From positions 903,285 through 967,284 of the forward strand of contig KL647288.1 in the NCBI GenBank assembly GCA_000727475.1: a stretch of 64,000 nt of DNA. The letters run 5' to 3'. Under the pieces are notes generated by a model. It saw only the letters and a list, made by a program, of their open reading frames with translations, ran no database searches and was not told where the DNA came from. Positions 49,501 through 59,171 of the stretch are shown piece by piece. The stretch is from Sarcocystis neurona (lineage: Eukaryota > Apicomplexa > Conoidasida > Eucoccidiorida > Sarcocystidae). The translations under genes were made by a program, and so were the position numbers. Position 1 is the first letter of the stretch. The number at the start of each line of letters is the position of its first letter.

Positions 49501-52500
49501 AGGATACACACACATACATGGGGGCATATTATATATGGGCACTGTACCACCGCACGGATATATACATACATATATACGTATATCTTCCAAATACACAGCA
49601 ATAGATACACGTATGTGTATATGATAGACAGCTGTAATTCACGTATACACGTATGCATATATATACATATATACATATATATGTCAAAGTATGACTCACA
49701 GAAATGTAAGCTCCATATATACGCATATGTATATATATGTAGATTGTATGCATAGAATCCATACAAATGTGTGTATATATATTCGCATCCACACACAGAT
49801 ATGTAAATGAGAGGTTTACGTAAACACCCATAGAAACACATTAGGACTTCCAGTACATCTTCCACGTTTGTATATATATGTACAGAACTCACCTGCATGC
49901 GTCATTAATCAGGATGCGTACATGTAGGTATGCCGTATAGAGAAGCAGGTGAGTATATATATATATATATGTATACATGCATTCGGAAGACTTCTCTACA
50001 CGCCGAGCAGGAACGCCACAACAGCTTGGAACACCTATAAATATACATGTATGTATGTACAAGACACATTTGTATGTGCCTATGATACTCTTACATACAT
50101 ATGCAAGGCACACATGAACCCCGCAAGCGGTAACACCTACACTCGTATAGTACACATTCATGTGCACCTAATACTGATACATATATACATATATATGTAT
50201 ATACGTGTGTAACACCTGTAAGTATTCATACTACACATTTGTATGTGCATATCAGCTAGACCACATATGCATATACATACACGTATGGGTAAATCTATAC
50301 ATACATACATATGCCACGTGTATTATAGTGTAACACGTATATATGTGTACATAGCCGAGAAAGGGCGCAGGATCAACTAGACACATATATACACGTATAT
50401 GTATATTCAGATACAAGCATGGCTAACACCTGTATATATATGTATATATGTGGCATGTATATTATACGTGTAACACGTATATAGGTGTACATAGTCGAGA
50501 ATGGGCGCAGGAAGAAATTTAGGGATAAGCAGGATGAGATACTCAGGCAGTTGATGACGCGATCGAGATGTCGTAGGAGGAGCCGCAGCAGCAGAGGATA
50601 TTGCTGCTGCTGTTCCTTCTTCGGGAAGAGGCCTGAGGGGAGTTCCCCTTGCCTGGCCACAGCAGCAGCAGCCTGAGCTACTGCAGAATCTTCTGCCCCT
50701 GCGATTGCTGCTCTTGTCTCAAAAATGACGGCGCTGCTGCTGTTGACGGTGGTGCTGCAGCTGCTGCCGCTGGCGCATGCCTCACTGCTTCTGCTGCTGC
50801 TCCTACGCCGTGCGTGACCCGGCAGGGTCGCTGCTGCTGCTGCTTGCAGCTGCTTCCCTTGTTCCTCCTTTTCCTCCTGCTGCCGCTGCTCAAGTGCACG
50901 TGCGCTGCTGCTGTAGCAGAAAGACGAAACAATCTCTAGACGCGGCCACGCGTAGGGCGTCATAACACTATCCCCTTCTTGCTGTTGATGCTCCTCTTGC
51001 TGCTGTTGCCGCTTTTGCTGCTGTTGCTGTTCCTCCGGTGCGAGCGTGCTGCTGGTGCTGGGGTCGCTGAGGAGGAGGGCCTCAAGTTGCTGAAAATAAG
51101 TTGCTGATAGCTGCAGCAACAAACTTTCTTCTGCTTTCTTCTGCTGCTGCCGCATCACTGCCGCTGCCGCTGCCCTCTCGTCTCTCTGGCTGCTCTTTTC
51201 CTGCTGCTCCGCTGCCTCACGCACCGCACACAGACAAGAAGCAGCAACAGCAGCAGGAACAGCAGCGGCAGCAGGAACAGCGGCAGCAGCAGGGACAGTA
51301 GCAGCAGCAAGAGTAGGAGCAGCAACAGAAGCAGCAGCTGCACTCCTGTCGCTTTCTGCGTTCATGTGGTCTGCTGCTGGTATTGCTGCTGCTTGAGCGC
51401 AAGGACCGTCAAACGCTATTACGTTCTGTCGCTGCTGTTGCTCCAGGTTCTCCCCCACCGTTCCGACAGGCTCCGCCGCTCGCGCCGCTGTCTCTCGCTG
51501 CTGCTGTGGTCTCCTCTCTTCCTCTTGCTGCTGCTCCTGCTGAAGGTCCTCCCCATGCTGCTGCTGCTGCACGTGAAGCTGCTGCTCTTCTGGCCGCACC
51601 TCCTGCTGGCAGGAGATTGACTGCTGCTGTCGTTCCCCCTCATGGAGCAGCAACTGCTGCCTGGTCCACGTTTCTTGGTGGCGTCGCTGCTGTCTGTGTA
51701 GCTGCTGTTCCTGCTGCCGCCACACTTGTTGCTGCTGCAGCCAAAGGAGTTCCGCCGCATCCAGCAGCAGCAGGAAACTTTTCCCGAAGTTTCTCAGCGC
51801 GTGCGAGAAGGCCCCGGTAGACCGCCGTGCGTCTGCAGCAGCAGCGGCTGAAAACGCTCGTGGTGATGCGCTGTCTGCTGCTGCTGCTGTTGGAGACTGC
51901 TGCTGGGGAAGAAGAAGAGGAAACGCATCTGCTTCTAAGTTCAAAGACAGCAAGGAATATGTAACAAATCGACGGCTAGCGACACGTAGCTGCTGCAGCG
52001 CCTGACGGGCATCCCTCATCAGACCCACGCCTCTTCTCATCTTCTTATTCCTGGTGCTGCCGCTACATCCGTCCTCCCCCCCGCCTTTGCTGCACCAGAC
52101 GCTGCTGCTGCTGTTGCCATCGCTGCTGGTGTCGCTGGTGCTTTCGCTGCCGCTGCTACTGTTGCTGCTGCTGCTGTCGTTGCTCTTACACCTGCTGCTG
52201 CTGCAATTGTTGTTTATCCTGCTCCTGCTGCTCCTGCTTCGGGTGCGTCGTTTGCCGTTCCTGCTCCAGCAGCTGCTGCTGCAGCCGCAGGGCAGTGATT
52301 CGTCTGCTGCTGCTGCTGCTGCTGCATCGCAGTCGATAAAACTCTGGAGCATGTCAACCAGCACGAGCAGCTGCTGCTGCGTCTCTTCTATCGCTTTGAC
52401 CGCATGTACCCGAACAACAGCTAATTTGCCATGTATTCCTGCTGCTGCTCCTTCTGTTGCCGGTTCTCCTACGCCTCTTCTACGACTTTGCTGCTGAAAG

Positions 52501-55500
52501 CTGCTTGTCGCTGCTGCCGCTGTCTCCCTGTGCTCACGCAGCTGCGGTGGTAGCAAAGTAGCAGTCGCGATGACTGAAGCAGCAGCTGCAGCAGAAGAAA
52601 CGGAAGGAAAGGCAGCACATCTCCCTTCATACGCTTCTGCTTCGTTGCTCCACTTTGCTGTGGGGAGGACGTCCCTGCTGCTGCTTCTACTCTGGCCCCT
52701 GCTGCTGCTGCTCCCACTGCTCCTGCCTCTGCTGGCGAAAAAGTTACTGCTGCTGCTGTTGTTTCCGCTGCTGCGGCTGGAGCTGCCGCTGTCGTGCGTC
52801 AGGATTCTGCTGCTGGTATTGCTGCCTCTGTGTGTGCTGCTGCTTCTCTTGCCTCTGCCCCTGCTGGTGCTGCGGCTGCCTTTCCCTGTTTCCCCCAGGG
52901 CGCGGCTCCACGCACCTAAGAGCGCATGTATGCGCACAAGAAGAGACGCGGCAGCAGCCGCGAGCTGCTGTTCTGCTGCTGAGACTGCTACTGCCACTGC
53001 TGCAGCGCCGCCTCGCGGGAGATTAAACATACAACAGACCGCCGCGCACGCCGGCTCAAACGGCAGTTGCTGCTGCAGATATCGACGTATTGTTGCTTCC
53101 TTCTCGCAGGACGTCGCAAGCTCCGCTTGTAGCCTGCAGCAGCAGTACCAGCGCAGCAGCGCGCACACACACACACACGCAGGGTTGCTGCGCCGCAGCA
53201 GAAGCAGCAGCAGCGGATGGTGGAAGAGGGGGAGGAGGGGAAGCAGCGGCAGCTGGGACAGCAGCCACACAGTAAAGAAGAAGCAGCGCAGCCGAAGCAG
53301 CACCGGCGCGAGAAGAAGCAGCAGCAGCAGCAGGCAAACCCAGGGGTAGCAGCAGTCGCAGCAGCCGCACCACTTCAGGCAGCAGCCGCACCACTTCAGG
53401 CAGCAGCAGCAGGGGACGGTGCAGCTGCAGCCGGAGAAAAAGCAACAGCAGCAGCCTCCGGGAAGCAGCGGCAGAAGAGCCGCAGGAACAGCCGCGAAGG
53501 AGAAGAAGCAGCAGGGGAGCAGCGAAGGCAAGGGGGGGGGGGAGGCAGCGGCATGAAGGAGCAAAGAAAAATGAGGTGCTGACGGAGTGACGGGGCGGAA
53601 GCAGCAGCAGGAAGGAGACGGCAGCCAGTATTGAAGACGGAGACGAAGAAAAAGATTGATAAAGAGGTAGAAAAAGATAAGACAGAGAGGAAAACGAAGA
53701 CGAGGAGGACAGAGCAGAGTCACAAGAAAGACGAGGAGAGACGGCAAAAAAAAGTGAAAGTGCCGATAGACAGGCGCATGGAGAGGGAGCCACACGGCAG
53801 AACAGCAGAAGAGACGAAGCATACAACGAGAGCAGCAGTGATATACAGGAGTGACGAAATGAGCGACGCGAAACATGGCAGGGGACACTTCGAGAAGGGA
53901 AAATACAGAAAGAGAAGAAAAGGGAGAGGAAGCCGCAGGAAGGAATGGTAAAGGGAACAGAAACCCGGGACGAAGTGGTGTGGGAAGGAGACGAGACATG
54001 TATGGGAGGTCGAGAAGACGAAGTTGCGAGCAGAAAGAAAAGAGAAGACGAAGAAGAAGTGAGACGTACTTGCGGAGGACCGCCTGGTTCTGCTGCTGCT
54101 GCTGGTGAAATTGCCGCTGCAAAGCGATCTGCGCGGCTGTTTGCTGCTGCGCTTCCTGCTGCTGACTGAGCGTTGCCTGGCGCTGCTGCTGCAGCTGCTG
54201 CTCGAGCTGCTGCTGCTGCTGTCGCATGTCAAGCAGCTGCTGCTGCAGCTGCTGTCTCTCTCTCTCCTGCTGCTGCTGCTTCTGTCTTTCTTCGAACTGC
54301 TGCACGTGTAGCTGCTCGTTTTCCCCAATTTTTCGCTCCAGCTCATCTCGTAGAACCTAAGAAGCATAAGACAAACATACACGCGTCTCTACCACGTCCG
54401 TCTTTCTGGTCACTTATACGTGCTCCATATTTATACGTCTACATGCGCATATATATATATATATGTATGTATAAATACTGCACGTATACGTGCCGATATA
54501 CGTATACAGAGAGGTGCACACACCCACACACCCACGCTAGGACACAGAGATAGAAGAAAGGGAGAAAAAGAGAAAAACAGAGATATATACTTCCATATAG
54601 ATATGGATAGACGATGGACAGCCATAGATATGTAAGAAAGGAAGCGGACACACATGTGCTTTCTATATACATATATATTCACTTAGACACATACAGAAGA
54701 AAAAGTGTCCTTCTCCTTCTTGTAGAGAAACATTCGATATTAGGTCTTCATCCGTCTACATGCATACAGACATATACATCCAGACATAAATATACATATC
54801 TATCTATAGCAGGAAGAGAGACAGTGGAAGCTAGTTTCATGTGTACGCATTGTTGTAGATGTACGTATATATATATATATGTACGTACAAGCATACATAG
54901 ATATATATATATGTGCTTATGTACAAGCATACATGTATATGTATATGTACGTATGTACAAGCATACATAGTTATATATATATATGTACGTATGTACTTGA
55001 GTGAGAGATAGAGAGTGAGACAGAGAGAAAAGAAGGATATTTAAGTGCGCGTACAGAGTTGTACATACGTATATATCCACACACATTTGTATGTACCCCT
55101 CTGTAGGCACCTAAACAAATATGTACATATCGAGAGAGTGGGAAAGGCAGAGATATAAGAAAGACAAACAAACCTGTGTATACACACTACACATATATAT
55201 ATAGGCGTCTACATGTATGTCTTGGGTTTTTGCTGCCGCCTGTACTGCAGGTACACCATCTGTAGGATATATCATCGGTAGGCAGGTATGGCAGACAACA
55301 GATATATATATATGTACCGGCAGACACACATATATATGTAGTTGATAAGCAGTCGGGGTGTTACGCGCGCTGGCTTTACGGATATATTTGAAACAGATGC
55401 ATAGGCCATTGCAGGCGCATCATGCGTATAATACCACGCGCGCATGCACAGACACGTATAGGAAATATGTGTGTATTTCAGCAGGTGCAGGCGCCTGCGG

Positions 55501-56121
55501 GGGTGTATACGCAGGTGCCTGCAGAGTAGCAGCAGCAGCAGGTTTGCACGGGCATAACATGGTTGTGTGTGGGTCGTTTACTTCAATCTCCTCGAGCATT
55601 TTTTTTCTGCTCTCTGCGTCTCTGCCTGCTGCGTGAGCAGCGCCAGAGAGAAGACTCCATCCCCCACCGGCTGCGGTTGTGGAGGCAGCGGCAGGAGCGC
55701 CGCCCTGCTGCTGCTTGATGAGCAGCTGCTGCAGCTGCTGCTGCTGTTTCTTGTTCATGTACTGCAGCGCGTCGAGTTCTTCGAGCTGCTGCCTCGCCTC
55801 AATCTCCCGCTGCTTCAGCTGCTGCTGCAGCAGTTCCACCTGCTGCTCTAGCAGCTGCTTCGCCTGCTGCTCTCCCGCGCGCTGCTCGGTCTTCTCTGCC
55901 GCCCGTCGCTGCTGCTGCAGCTCGACTTGCTGCTGCTGCAGCTGGAGTTGCTGCTGCAGCAGCGCCTGCTTCAGGCGGTCATTCTGCTGCTTGCACTTGA
56001 TGTACTTTTGTTTCAGCTTCTCGACGATCGCTAGATCAAACAACGCTCCACCTTCTCTTCCTGCTGCTGCACCTGCCTCTGCAGCACCTGCTTCGTTGCT
56101 GCTGCTGCTGCTACCCGACAT
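30237..56121 (-). CDS. PPP1R21-like (KLRAQ/TTKRSYEDQ) coiled-coil protein, about 26 kb gene
   Basis: Many exons on one strand match human PPP1R21 in order. Near 56 kb is the KLRAQ-like coiled coil ([20 protein letters not shown], then [13 protein letters not shown]). Next come [20 protein letters not shown] and YLQQQLPFE. Later parts are [44 protein letters not shown], and near the end [17 protein letters not shown], equivalent to the SYEDQLSMMSEHLC motif. The last exon ends [13 protein letters not shown]. In animals this protein binds phosphatase 1 and is a subunit of the endosomal Rab5 effector complex FERRY, which carries mRNA. Here the conserved helices are inflated by long Gln, Ala and Ser runs. 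Most adjacent exons agree in phase; the middle (43-50 kb) is incomplete. The identification rests on remembered sequence, not a search. Confidence 0.72.
30346..30830 (-). repeat. CTG tract (CAG on plus) upstream of the terminal exon
   Basis: CAG-rich repeats on the plus strand, including three near-identical CAGCATCACCGGGAGAAGAA units. On the gene strand this is CTG-rich intron directly before the 3' splice site at 30342. Confidence 0.75.
32293..32442 (-). CDS. PPP1R21-like gene, exon with the [13 protein letters not shown] motif
   Basis: Fifty whole codons between a CTG tract ending CTGTTGCAG and the consensus donor [29 protein letters not shown], an Ala run, then [18 protein letters not shown]. 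The last segment matches the conserved YEDQLSMMSEHLC motif that names the TTKRSYEDQ domain. Confidence 0.82.
32443..32900 (-). repeat. CTG tract with 18-bp unit, upstream of the 32.4 kb exon
   Basis: CAG-type repeats on plus with an 18-base unit CAGCAACGGCAACAGCGA at 32505-32560. On the minus strand it is CTG-rich and leads into the acceptor at 32443. Confidence 0.75.
33676..34045 (-). CDS. PPP1R21-like gene, exon [13 protein letters not shown]
   Basis: The acceptor is TTTTTGCTTCAG and the donor is AGG|GTAAAT. It encodes 123 codons: an Ala-rich run and [20 protein letters not shown], then [20 protein letters not shown] and [10 protein letters not shown]. This lines up with the ELTSQL...VHFYAECRALSKRL segment of PPP1R21. 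The plus-strand frame opposite is also open but lacks splice sites. Confidence 0.78.
35097..35169 (-). CDS. PPP1R21-like gene, exon [18 protein letters not shown]
   Basis: The acceptor GCTGTTTCTGCAG and donor GG|GTTCGT bound 73 bases. Only one frame avoids a stop and it agrees in phase on both sides, giving [20 protein letters not shown] followed by LTPG. Confidence 0.72.
35920..36340 (-). CDS. PPP1R21-like gene, exon with Ala/Pro/Gly repeats
   Basis: Between GATTGATTGCAG and the consensus donor GAG|GTAAGG, 140 codons plus one base: [20 protein letters not shown], then about nine copies of an 8-residue Pro-Ala-Gly-Ala-Ser-Ala-Ala-Ala unit, then [20 protein letters not shown]. The phase matches the next exon (Ala codon split G|CA). 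A Gln-rich alternative frame exists but breaks the phase. Confidence 0.65.
36060..36255 (-). repeat. 24-bp tandem repeat inside a coding exon
   Basis: The plus-strand unit is CAGCAGGGGCAGCAGCAGAA plus GCAC, repeated about eight times with variants. In frame on the minus strand it encodes the Pro-Ala-Gly-Ala-Ser-Ala repeat of the PPP1R21-like protein. Confidence 0.75.
39444..39609 (-). CDS. PPP1R21-like gene, exon [16 protein letters not shown]
   Basis: It ends [11 protein letters not shown] at the good donor GAG|GTAATT in phase 0. It encodes [20 protein letters not shown] and [20 protein letters not shown]. The acceptor shown (ATGCATCAAG) is weak; another within the next 30 bases is possible. 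Confidence 0.6.
40671..40712 (-). CDS. PPP1R21-like gene, probable short exon [14 protein letters not shown]
   Basis: The 46-base gap after the previous exon ends GACCAG. The frame continues the coil (HERKK then QILERDPQ). The donor is uncertain: GTGGGG at 40670 or GTCTAC about 20 bases on. The 46-base intron is short, so partial read-through is possible. Confidence 0.45.
40759..40845 (-). CDS. PPP1R21-like gene, exon [16 protein letters not shown]
   Basis: Exactly 29 codons between CTGCCTGCCAG and a GTAAAG donor: [20 protein letters not shown] and AQVAHERKK, a clear heptad-bearing coiled coil that follows the previous exon in phase 0. Confidence 0.7.
42686..42859 (-). CDS. PPP1R21-like gene, exon [18 protein letters not shown]
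   Basis: The donor AAG|GTACAC is clear. Two in-phase acceptors fit: CTGGCAGCCAG before 42859 and GTAGGCTGCAG before 42775. It encodes [20 protein letters not shown] and [17 protein letters not shown], phase 0 at the end. Confidence 0.65.
43090..43189 (-). CDS. Probable PPP1R21-like exon [17 protein letters not shown]
   Basis: After a CTG tract ending TTGCTGCTGCAG the frame reads [17 protein letters not shown] then [16 protein letters not shown]. This lines up with the helix KIASFFSNNLDYF-type segment of PPP1R21 preceded by an Ile-Val...Ala-Leu-Thr stretch. The donor (GTCTCT) is weak. Confidence 0.5.
43270..44470. repeat. CAG-rich region with AGCTACAGAGAAGCAGCAG units
   Basis: Dense CAG trinucleotides on plus; 43380-43620 has about ten copies of AGCTACAGAGAAGCAGCAG. 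All plus frames are open. I read it mostly as intron of the minus-strand gene, though an exon could be hidden here. Confidence 0.6.
44594..44971 (-). CDS. Probable PPP1R21-like exon [16 protein letters not shown]
   Basis: The acceptor is CTTTTTTTATAG and the donor is the consensus CTG|GTAAGA. One frame is open throughout ([20 protein letters not shown], Ala and Ser runs, [20 protein letters not shown]). A second frame, entered from an internal CTTGCTGCAG near 44851, gives [20 protein letters not shown] and TLAPRL. The true exon may use one or the other. Confidence 0.45.
48635..48930. repeat. Tandem repeat, about 92-bp unit, three copies
   Basis: ACACCTTCTGCCATA begins at about 48640, 48733 and 48824, each followed by TATA and then GATAGATAGGTAGA repeats and TGTGTATATGTATATAC. 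It is intronic to the PPP1R21-like gene. Confidence 0.75.
49828..49892 (-). CDS. Possible PPP1R21-like exon [14 protein letters not shown]
   Basis: Between GACGCATGCAG and a GTGTTT donor the minus strand reads [20 protein letters not shown]. The second half resembles the helix in the middle of PPP1R21. The acceptor is itself followed by GTGAGT, so AG|GTGAGT could instead be a donor of an upstream exon. It was not connected by phase to the neighbouring exons. Confidence 0.33.
50330..50512. repeat. Direct duplication, about 43 bp, offset about 139 bp
   Basis: GTAACACGTATATATGTGTA followed by CATAGCCGAGAAAGGGCGCAGGA near 50331 recurs near 50469 with three changes. The second copy lies at or just beyond the 3' end of the long exon. 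Confidence 0.65.
50560..52657 (-). CDS. PPP1R21-like gene, long exon rich in Gln/Ala/Ser
   Basis: The acceptor CTCCCCACAG gives Ala-Lys-Trp-Ser in phase with the previous exon. The frame then stays open for about 2 kb: [51 protein letters not shown], Gln and Ala runs, and [15 protein letters not shown]. The 3' end shown is approximate; I could not fix the donor. Short introns inside (for example a GTGTAAG donor near 52190) cannot be excluded. Confidence 0.6.
52916..53133 (-). CDS. PPP1R21-like gene, exon [18 protein letters not shown]
   Basis: Preceded on the minus strand by more than 400 bases of CTG-rich tract ending CTGCTGCAG. The first base completes Lys of the previous exon. It includes [20 protein letters not shown] and ends RIHALL plus one base at GTGCGT. 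Confidence 0.75.
54070..54356 (-). CDS. PPP1R21-like gene, exon [16 protein letters not shown]
   Basis: The acceptor GCTTCTTAG continues the coiled coil in phase (LEEIE then VLRDELERK). [15 protein letters not shown] is the best single match to PPP1R21. It then becomes Gln-rich and ends AVLRK two bases into a codon at GTACGT. Confidence 0.8.
55582..56121 (-). CDS. PPP1R21-like gene, exon with start codon and KLRAQ-type coil
   Basis: Likely ATG at 56119-56121 ([17 protein letters not shown]); the frame is open further upstream, so an earlier start is possible. It encodes 180 codons of mostly Gln-rich coiled coil and ends KKMLEEIE exactly at a GTAAAC donor, phase 0. Confidence 0.75.
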
Positions 56122-59049
56122 TCTTTCTCCTGAAGCTGCTTCTTCACCACACACGGCAGCATCGCAAGACGTATCTGCTTTCACCAGCGGCCCTATCAAG
56201 TACCCATGGTTACACAGGCATACACATCTATACACATACGTGTGGAGAGACAGATACACGTATGTATACGTATACATATACACATATATGTGGTGTAGTA
56301 GTAGCGGCAGTAGCGCGGCGAAGCAGCACCTTCGTGCATTTGTGCGTGTTTGTAGTTCTGCTGACAACGCATCGCTACCAACAAGAGTAGCTACACACGG
56401 AGGATTTGTACAGAGAGAAATTCCTCCTCTTCCTTTTCCTTTGAAGAGAAGGCAGTTACGCTCAAAAGCAACTGCACCCACCAACAGCTATCTCCTCGTT
56501 ACACATGTATATATATATGTATGTGTAAGTGCGGCTGTATTGAAAGTGGAATATAGGTGTAGTCTGCAATAGTTAATTAAAACATACAGGCGTGTGCTAC
56601 ACATGTATATGAACATCCACGCAAGTACGTCTATGTAAATATATATATATATATATATATATGTGCTCCATTTGTCAGCATGCAGTAGCAGTAGGGGTTC
56701 AGTATTAGTTGTACAGGTAATAATAAGAGTGGTAGTGGTAGCAGTAATAGTTGTAGTTGTAGTAGTGGTGGTAGTAGTAGCACAAGTAATAGCAGTAGGA
56801 GTGCTGGTAGTAGTAGTAGTAGGAGTACAGGTAGTAGTAGGAGTAATAGTAGTAGTAGTAGAAGGATAGTAGCAGTAGTAGTAGTAGTAGTAGCTGTTGT
56901 AGTAGTAGTGATAGTAGGAGTAGTAGTATAGAGCAACAGTATAAAGCAGAGCTGCAGAGCGGCAGGTAGGCGGGAGGGAGGAGTTTTTTGTGTGCGCAGG
57001 AAGAGCAGCTTCAGCACCAGCAGCACACAGGCGCAATACGTAGTAGGGCAGCAAATAAAGCAGCAGAGCACTTGCGATAAGCAGCAGCTGCTGCAGCAAC
57101 TTGTGGGTGCCTCTTGAAGCAGAGTCCCACGCGCAGCAGCAGCAGCGGCCGCAAAAACAGCAAGCGCTTGACTAGGCAGTTCCTCCTGCCGCGCGTACCT
57201 CTGCCAGCCGTCTTTTTCACTGTCTCTATCTGTCTCTCTCTTGCGTCGCAGCAGCTCCCTTTCCCCCAGCAGCTGTTTGTGCAACAGTCGTAATAAGAGT
57301 AGGAGGGACGTTACTATAGTAATAGTGGTGGAGAAAGAGCAGGCATACAGGCGAAGTACGTCGTAGAAAGGGAAATTATAAAGGAGGAGTGCGAATGCTA
57401 CCAGGAGAACTCCTCGAGGTCGCCGCAGTAATAATCACTTGGCTGGTACGGATGGTCGTTGTATACTAGTAGCACAAGATTGGTTTTATAATAAAGAGGA
57501 TTATGAACACGAGTAATCCTAGTCGTACAAGTGTAGTAGTAGTAGTAGTAGTGGTAATGGAAGTAGTAACACTAGTAGAGGTAGTAGAGTAGTAGCGCTA
57601 GCAGCGGGAGTAATAATAGCAGTGCTAGTAGTAGTAGTAGTGGTCGTACAAGTAGTACACGCGGTATAACACGCAGTAAAAGTAGTACTACTTTGTACGG
57701 ATATATATATATATATATATGTACTATAGGTATGTAAACGGTTATCTACCTATTAACATATATATGCAAGGGTGGTAATTTTAGTAGTAGTGGTGGTGGT
57801 GGTCGTCGTAGTAGTAGTACTAGCAGTGCACGTAATATCACAAGCAGTGACAGTAATACTACTTTGTAGAAGTATACATATATTATAGCTATGCAAACGG
57901 GTACCTACGTATATACACGTGTAGACATATATACTGCGTCTGTGTGCGTGTGTGTGTGTGTGTGGATATATGTGGGTGTGTGTGCAATAGTACATGTGTG
58001 TAATGATTGACATAAACCTTAACGCAGGAGAGGACCCTGGTGTTCTCGTTCATTTAAGAGAATGACATTCTTGATAATCATAGTTGTATAGTTGCTGTGA
58101 AATTCGAGCCGCGACACCTCATGCGTGGGCAGACGTAGTCGTACCCAAAAAGGGAGAAATCTCAAAAAACAAGTGAACGGCTAAAGAAAATATACACCTC
58201 TAAATGAACTTGCACGCGTGGCACACGTGAGACACCCGTGCAAGAAAGCATATTTGTAATACGCAAATATATAAATGTATGTAAACATATGTGTATATAC
58301 GTATATACACACGTATTATTATACAAGAGAGGAAGACAGGTAGCGTGCCTCTTTAGCAGTCCACACCCTTCCCTTCGATCGGGCAAGTCAAAGGAAATAC
58401 AACACAAGGAAACGCTGTTGCCTGTTTTGCGTGGGTGTTGCTATACAGATCGCAGCGAATTCAAAAAAGAATACACATGAGACTATCAGGAGGAAGCAGT
58501 TCACCGTTATTCAATTGTGGACGGCAGAATAGCAAGGGGAGGGTTCACCAGAATTCCCTAAGATGGAATAACGTCGTCGGCTCGGGTAGAGGTGTACACT
58601 TGGGGAAGCAAGCTGCACTTTTCTTTCTTTGATACGATTGTGCGTGGCCGTGTAGGAAGATGTGACAAATAAACCGCAGAGCAATACAGGTACTATTACC
58701 AAAAATGCCGCTTTTCCCAACGCACAGAAACGCCGGCTTTAACGTACACACACACACATATGTAGAAATTCTTTACTGTCTGCAAGAAAATACATCAGAG
58801 GACTACAGTCGATAATATTGTAGCGCGACGGAGACGCAGCCCGCTACGGACAAAGTCGTCTTGAGAATGTCGCGTTCAGGCGGAAACACATTTTTGAAAA
58901 GAGTTCTCTGCTGTCAGAGAGACTCTGAGAACACAGAAGCCGGCAAAAAAATCCATTTGCACCAGGAACGCCGTTTGATGGGAAGACACCTCCGGGAAAA
59001 TCTTGTTCCGTTGAAGTGATATAGAGTGTGCGTGTGCCTGTAGTCTTAC
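56122..59049. other. Region upstream of the PPP1R21-like gene, no supported gene
   Basis: 56122-56500 is open in frame with the first exon and may hold an upstream exon or the 5' leader. The rest is trinucleotide arrays and unique spacer without convincing splice-bounded frames. Confidence 0.45.
56690..57850. repeat. TAG/GTA trinucleotide arrays
   Basis: Interrupted (AGT)n runs at 56700-56940, 57530-57660 and 57780-57850. Between them, 57000-57290 carries CAG-rich sequence. Val- or Thr-rich ORFs here are artefacts. Confidence 0.8.
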
Positions 59050-59171
59050 CAGTCGTCAACCAACGCGAGGTATTCCTCTGGTTCGGGTCGGCCGAGTGCT
59101 TGGTCAGATGCGTGGCCGAGCATCCCAGAAGTGGCGAAGAACAAAAGAAGTGAGGAAAGCGTGTACCAATA
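59050..59171 (-). CDS. Possible exon with hydrophobic segment
   Basis: Between GCTTCCTGACAG and the consensus donor CTG|GTAAGA the minus strand reads YWYTLSSLLLFFATSGMLGH then ASDQALGRPEPEEYLALVDD, 40 codons plus two bases. A hydrophobic stretch is followed by a natural acidic sequence. Upstream 59300-59410 (SSEFVVFDAAQQATFTSSLW) may be a preceding exon, but the phases do not agree with an ATG-started frame. A second frame is also open. Confidence 0.33.

Larger units (their letters stand above)
45550..50559 (-). other. Intron territory of the PPP1R21-like gene, repeat-rich
   Basis: TATA/CATA tracts, tetranucleotide GATA repeats (47.6 kb), the repeat at 48.6 kb and several palindrome copies (45.8-46.3 kb). 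Plus-strand frames here look partly coding (45404-45540, 46336-46640, 48960-49060), but they lie opposite the long gene and were not called. Confidence 0.45.

Noticed and set aside
50373..54305. A single 1310-codon minus-strand ORF as one uninterrupted protein
   Set aside because: It contains intron-like poly-Leu/Cys sections (CTG tracts) between good splice sites; the spliced reading matches PPP1R21 and the continuous one does not.
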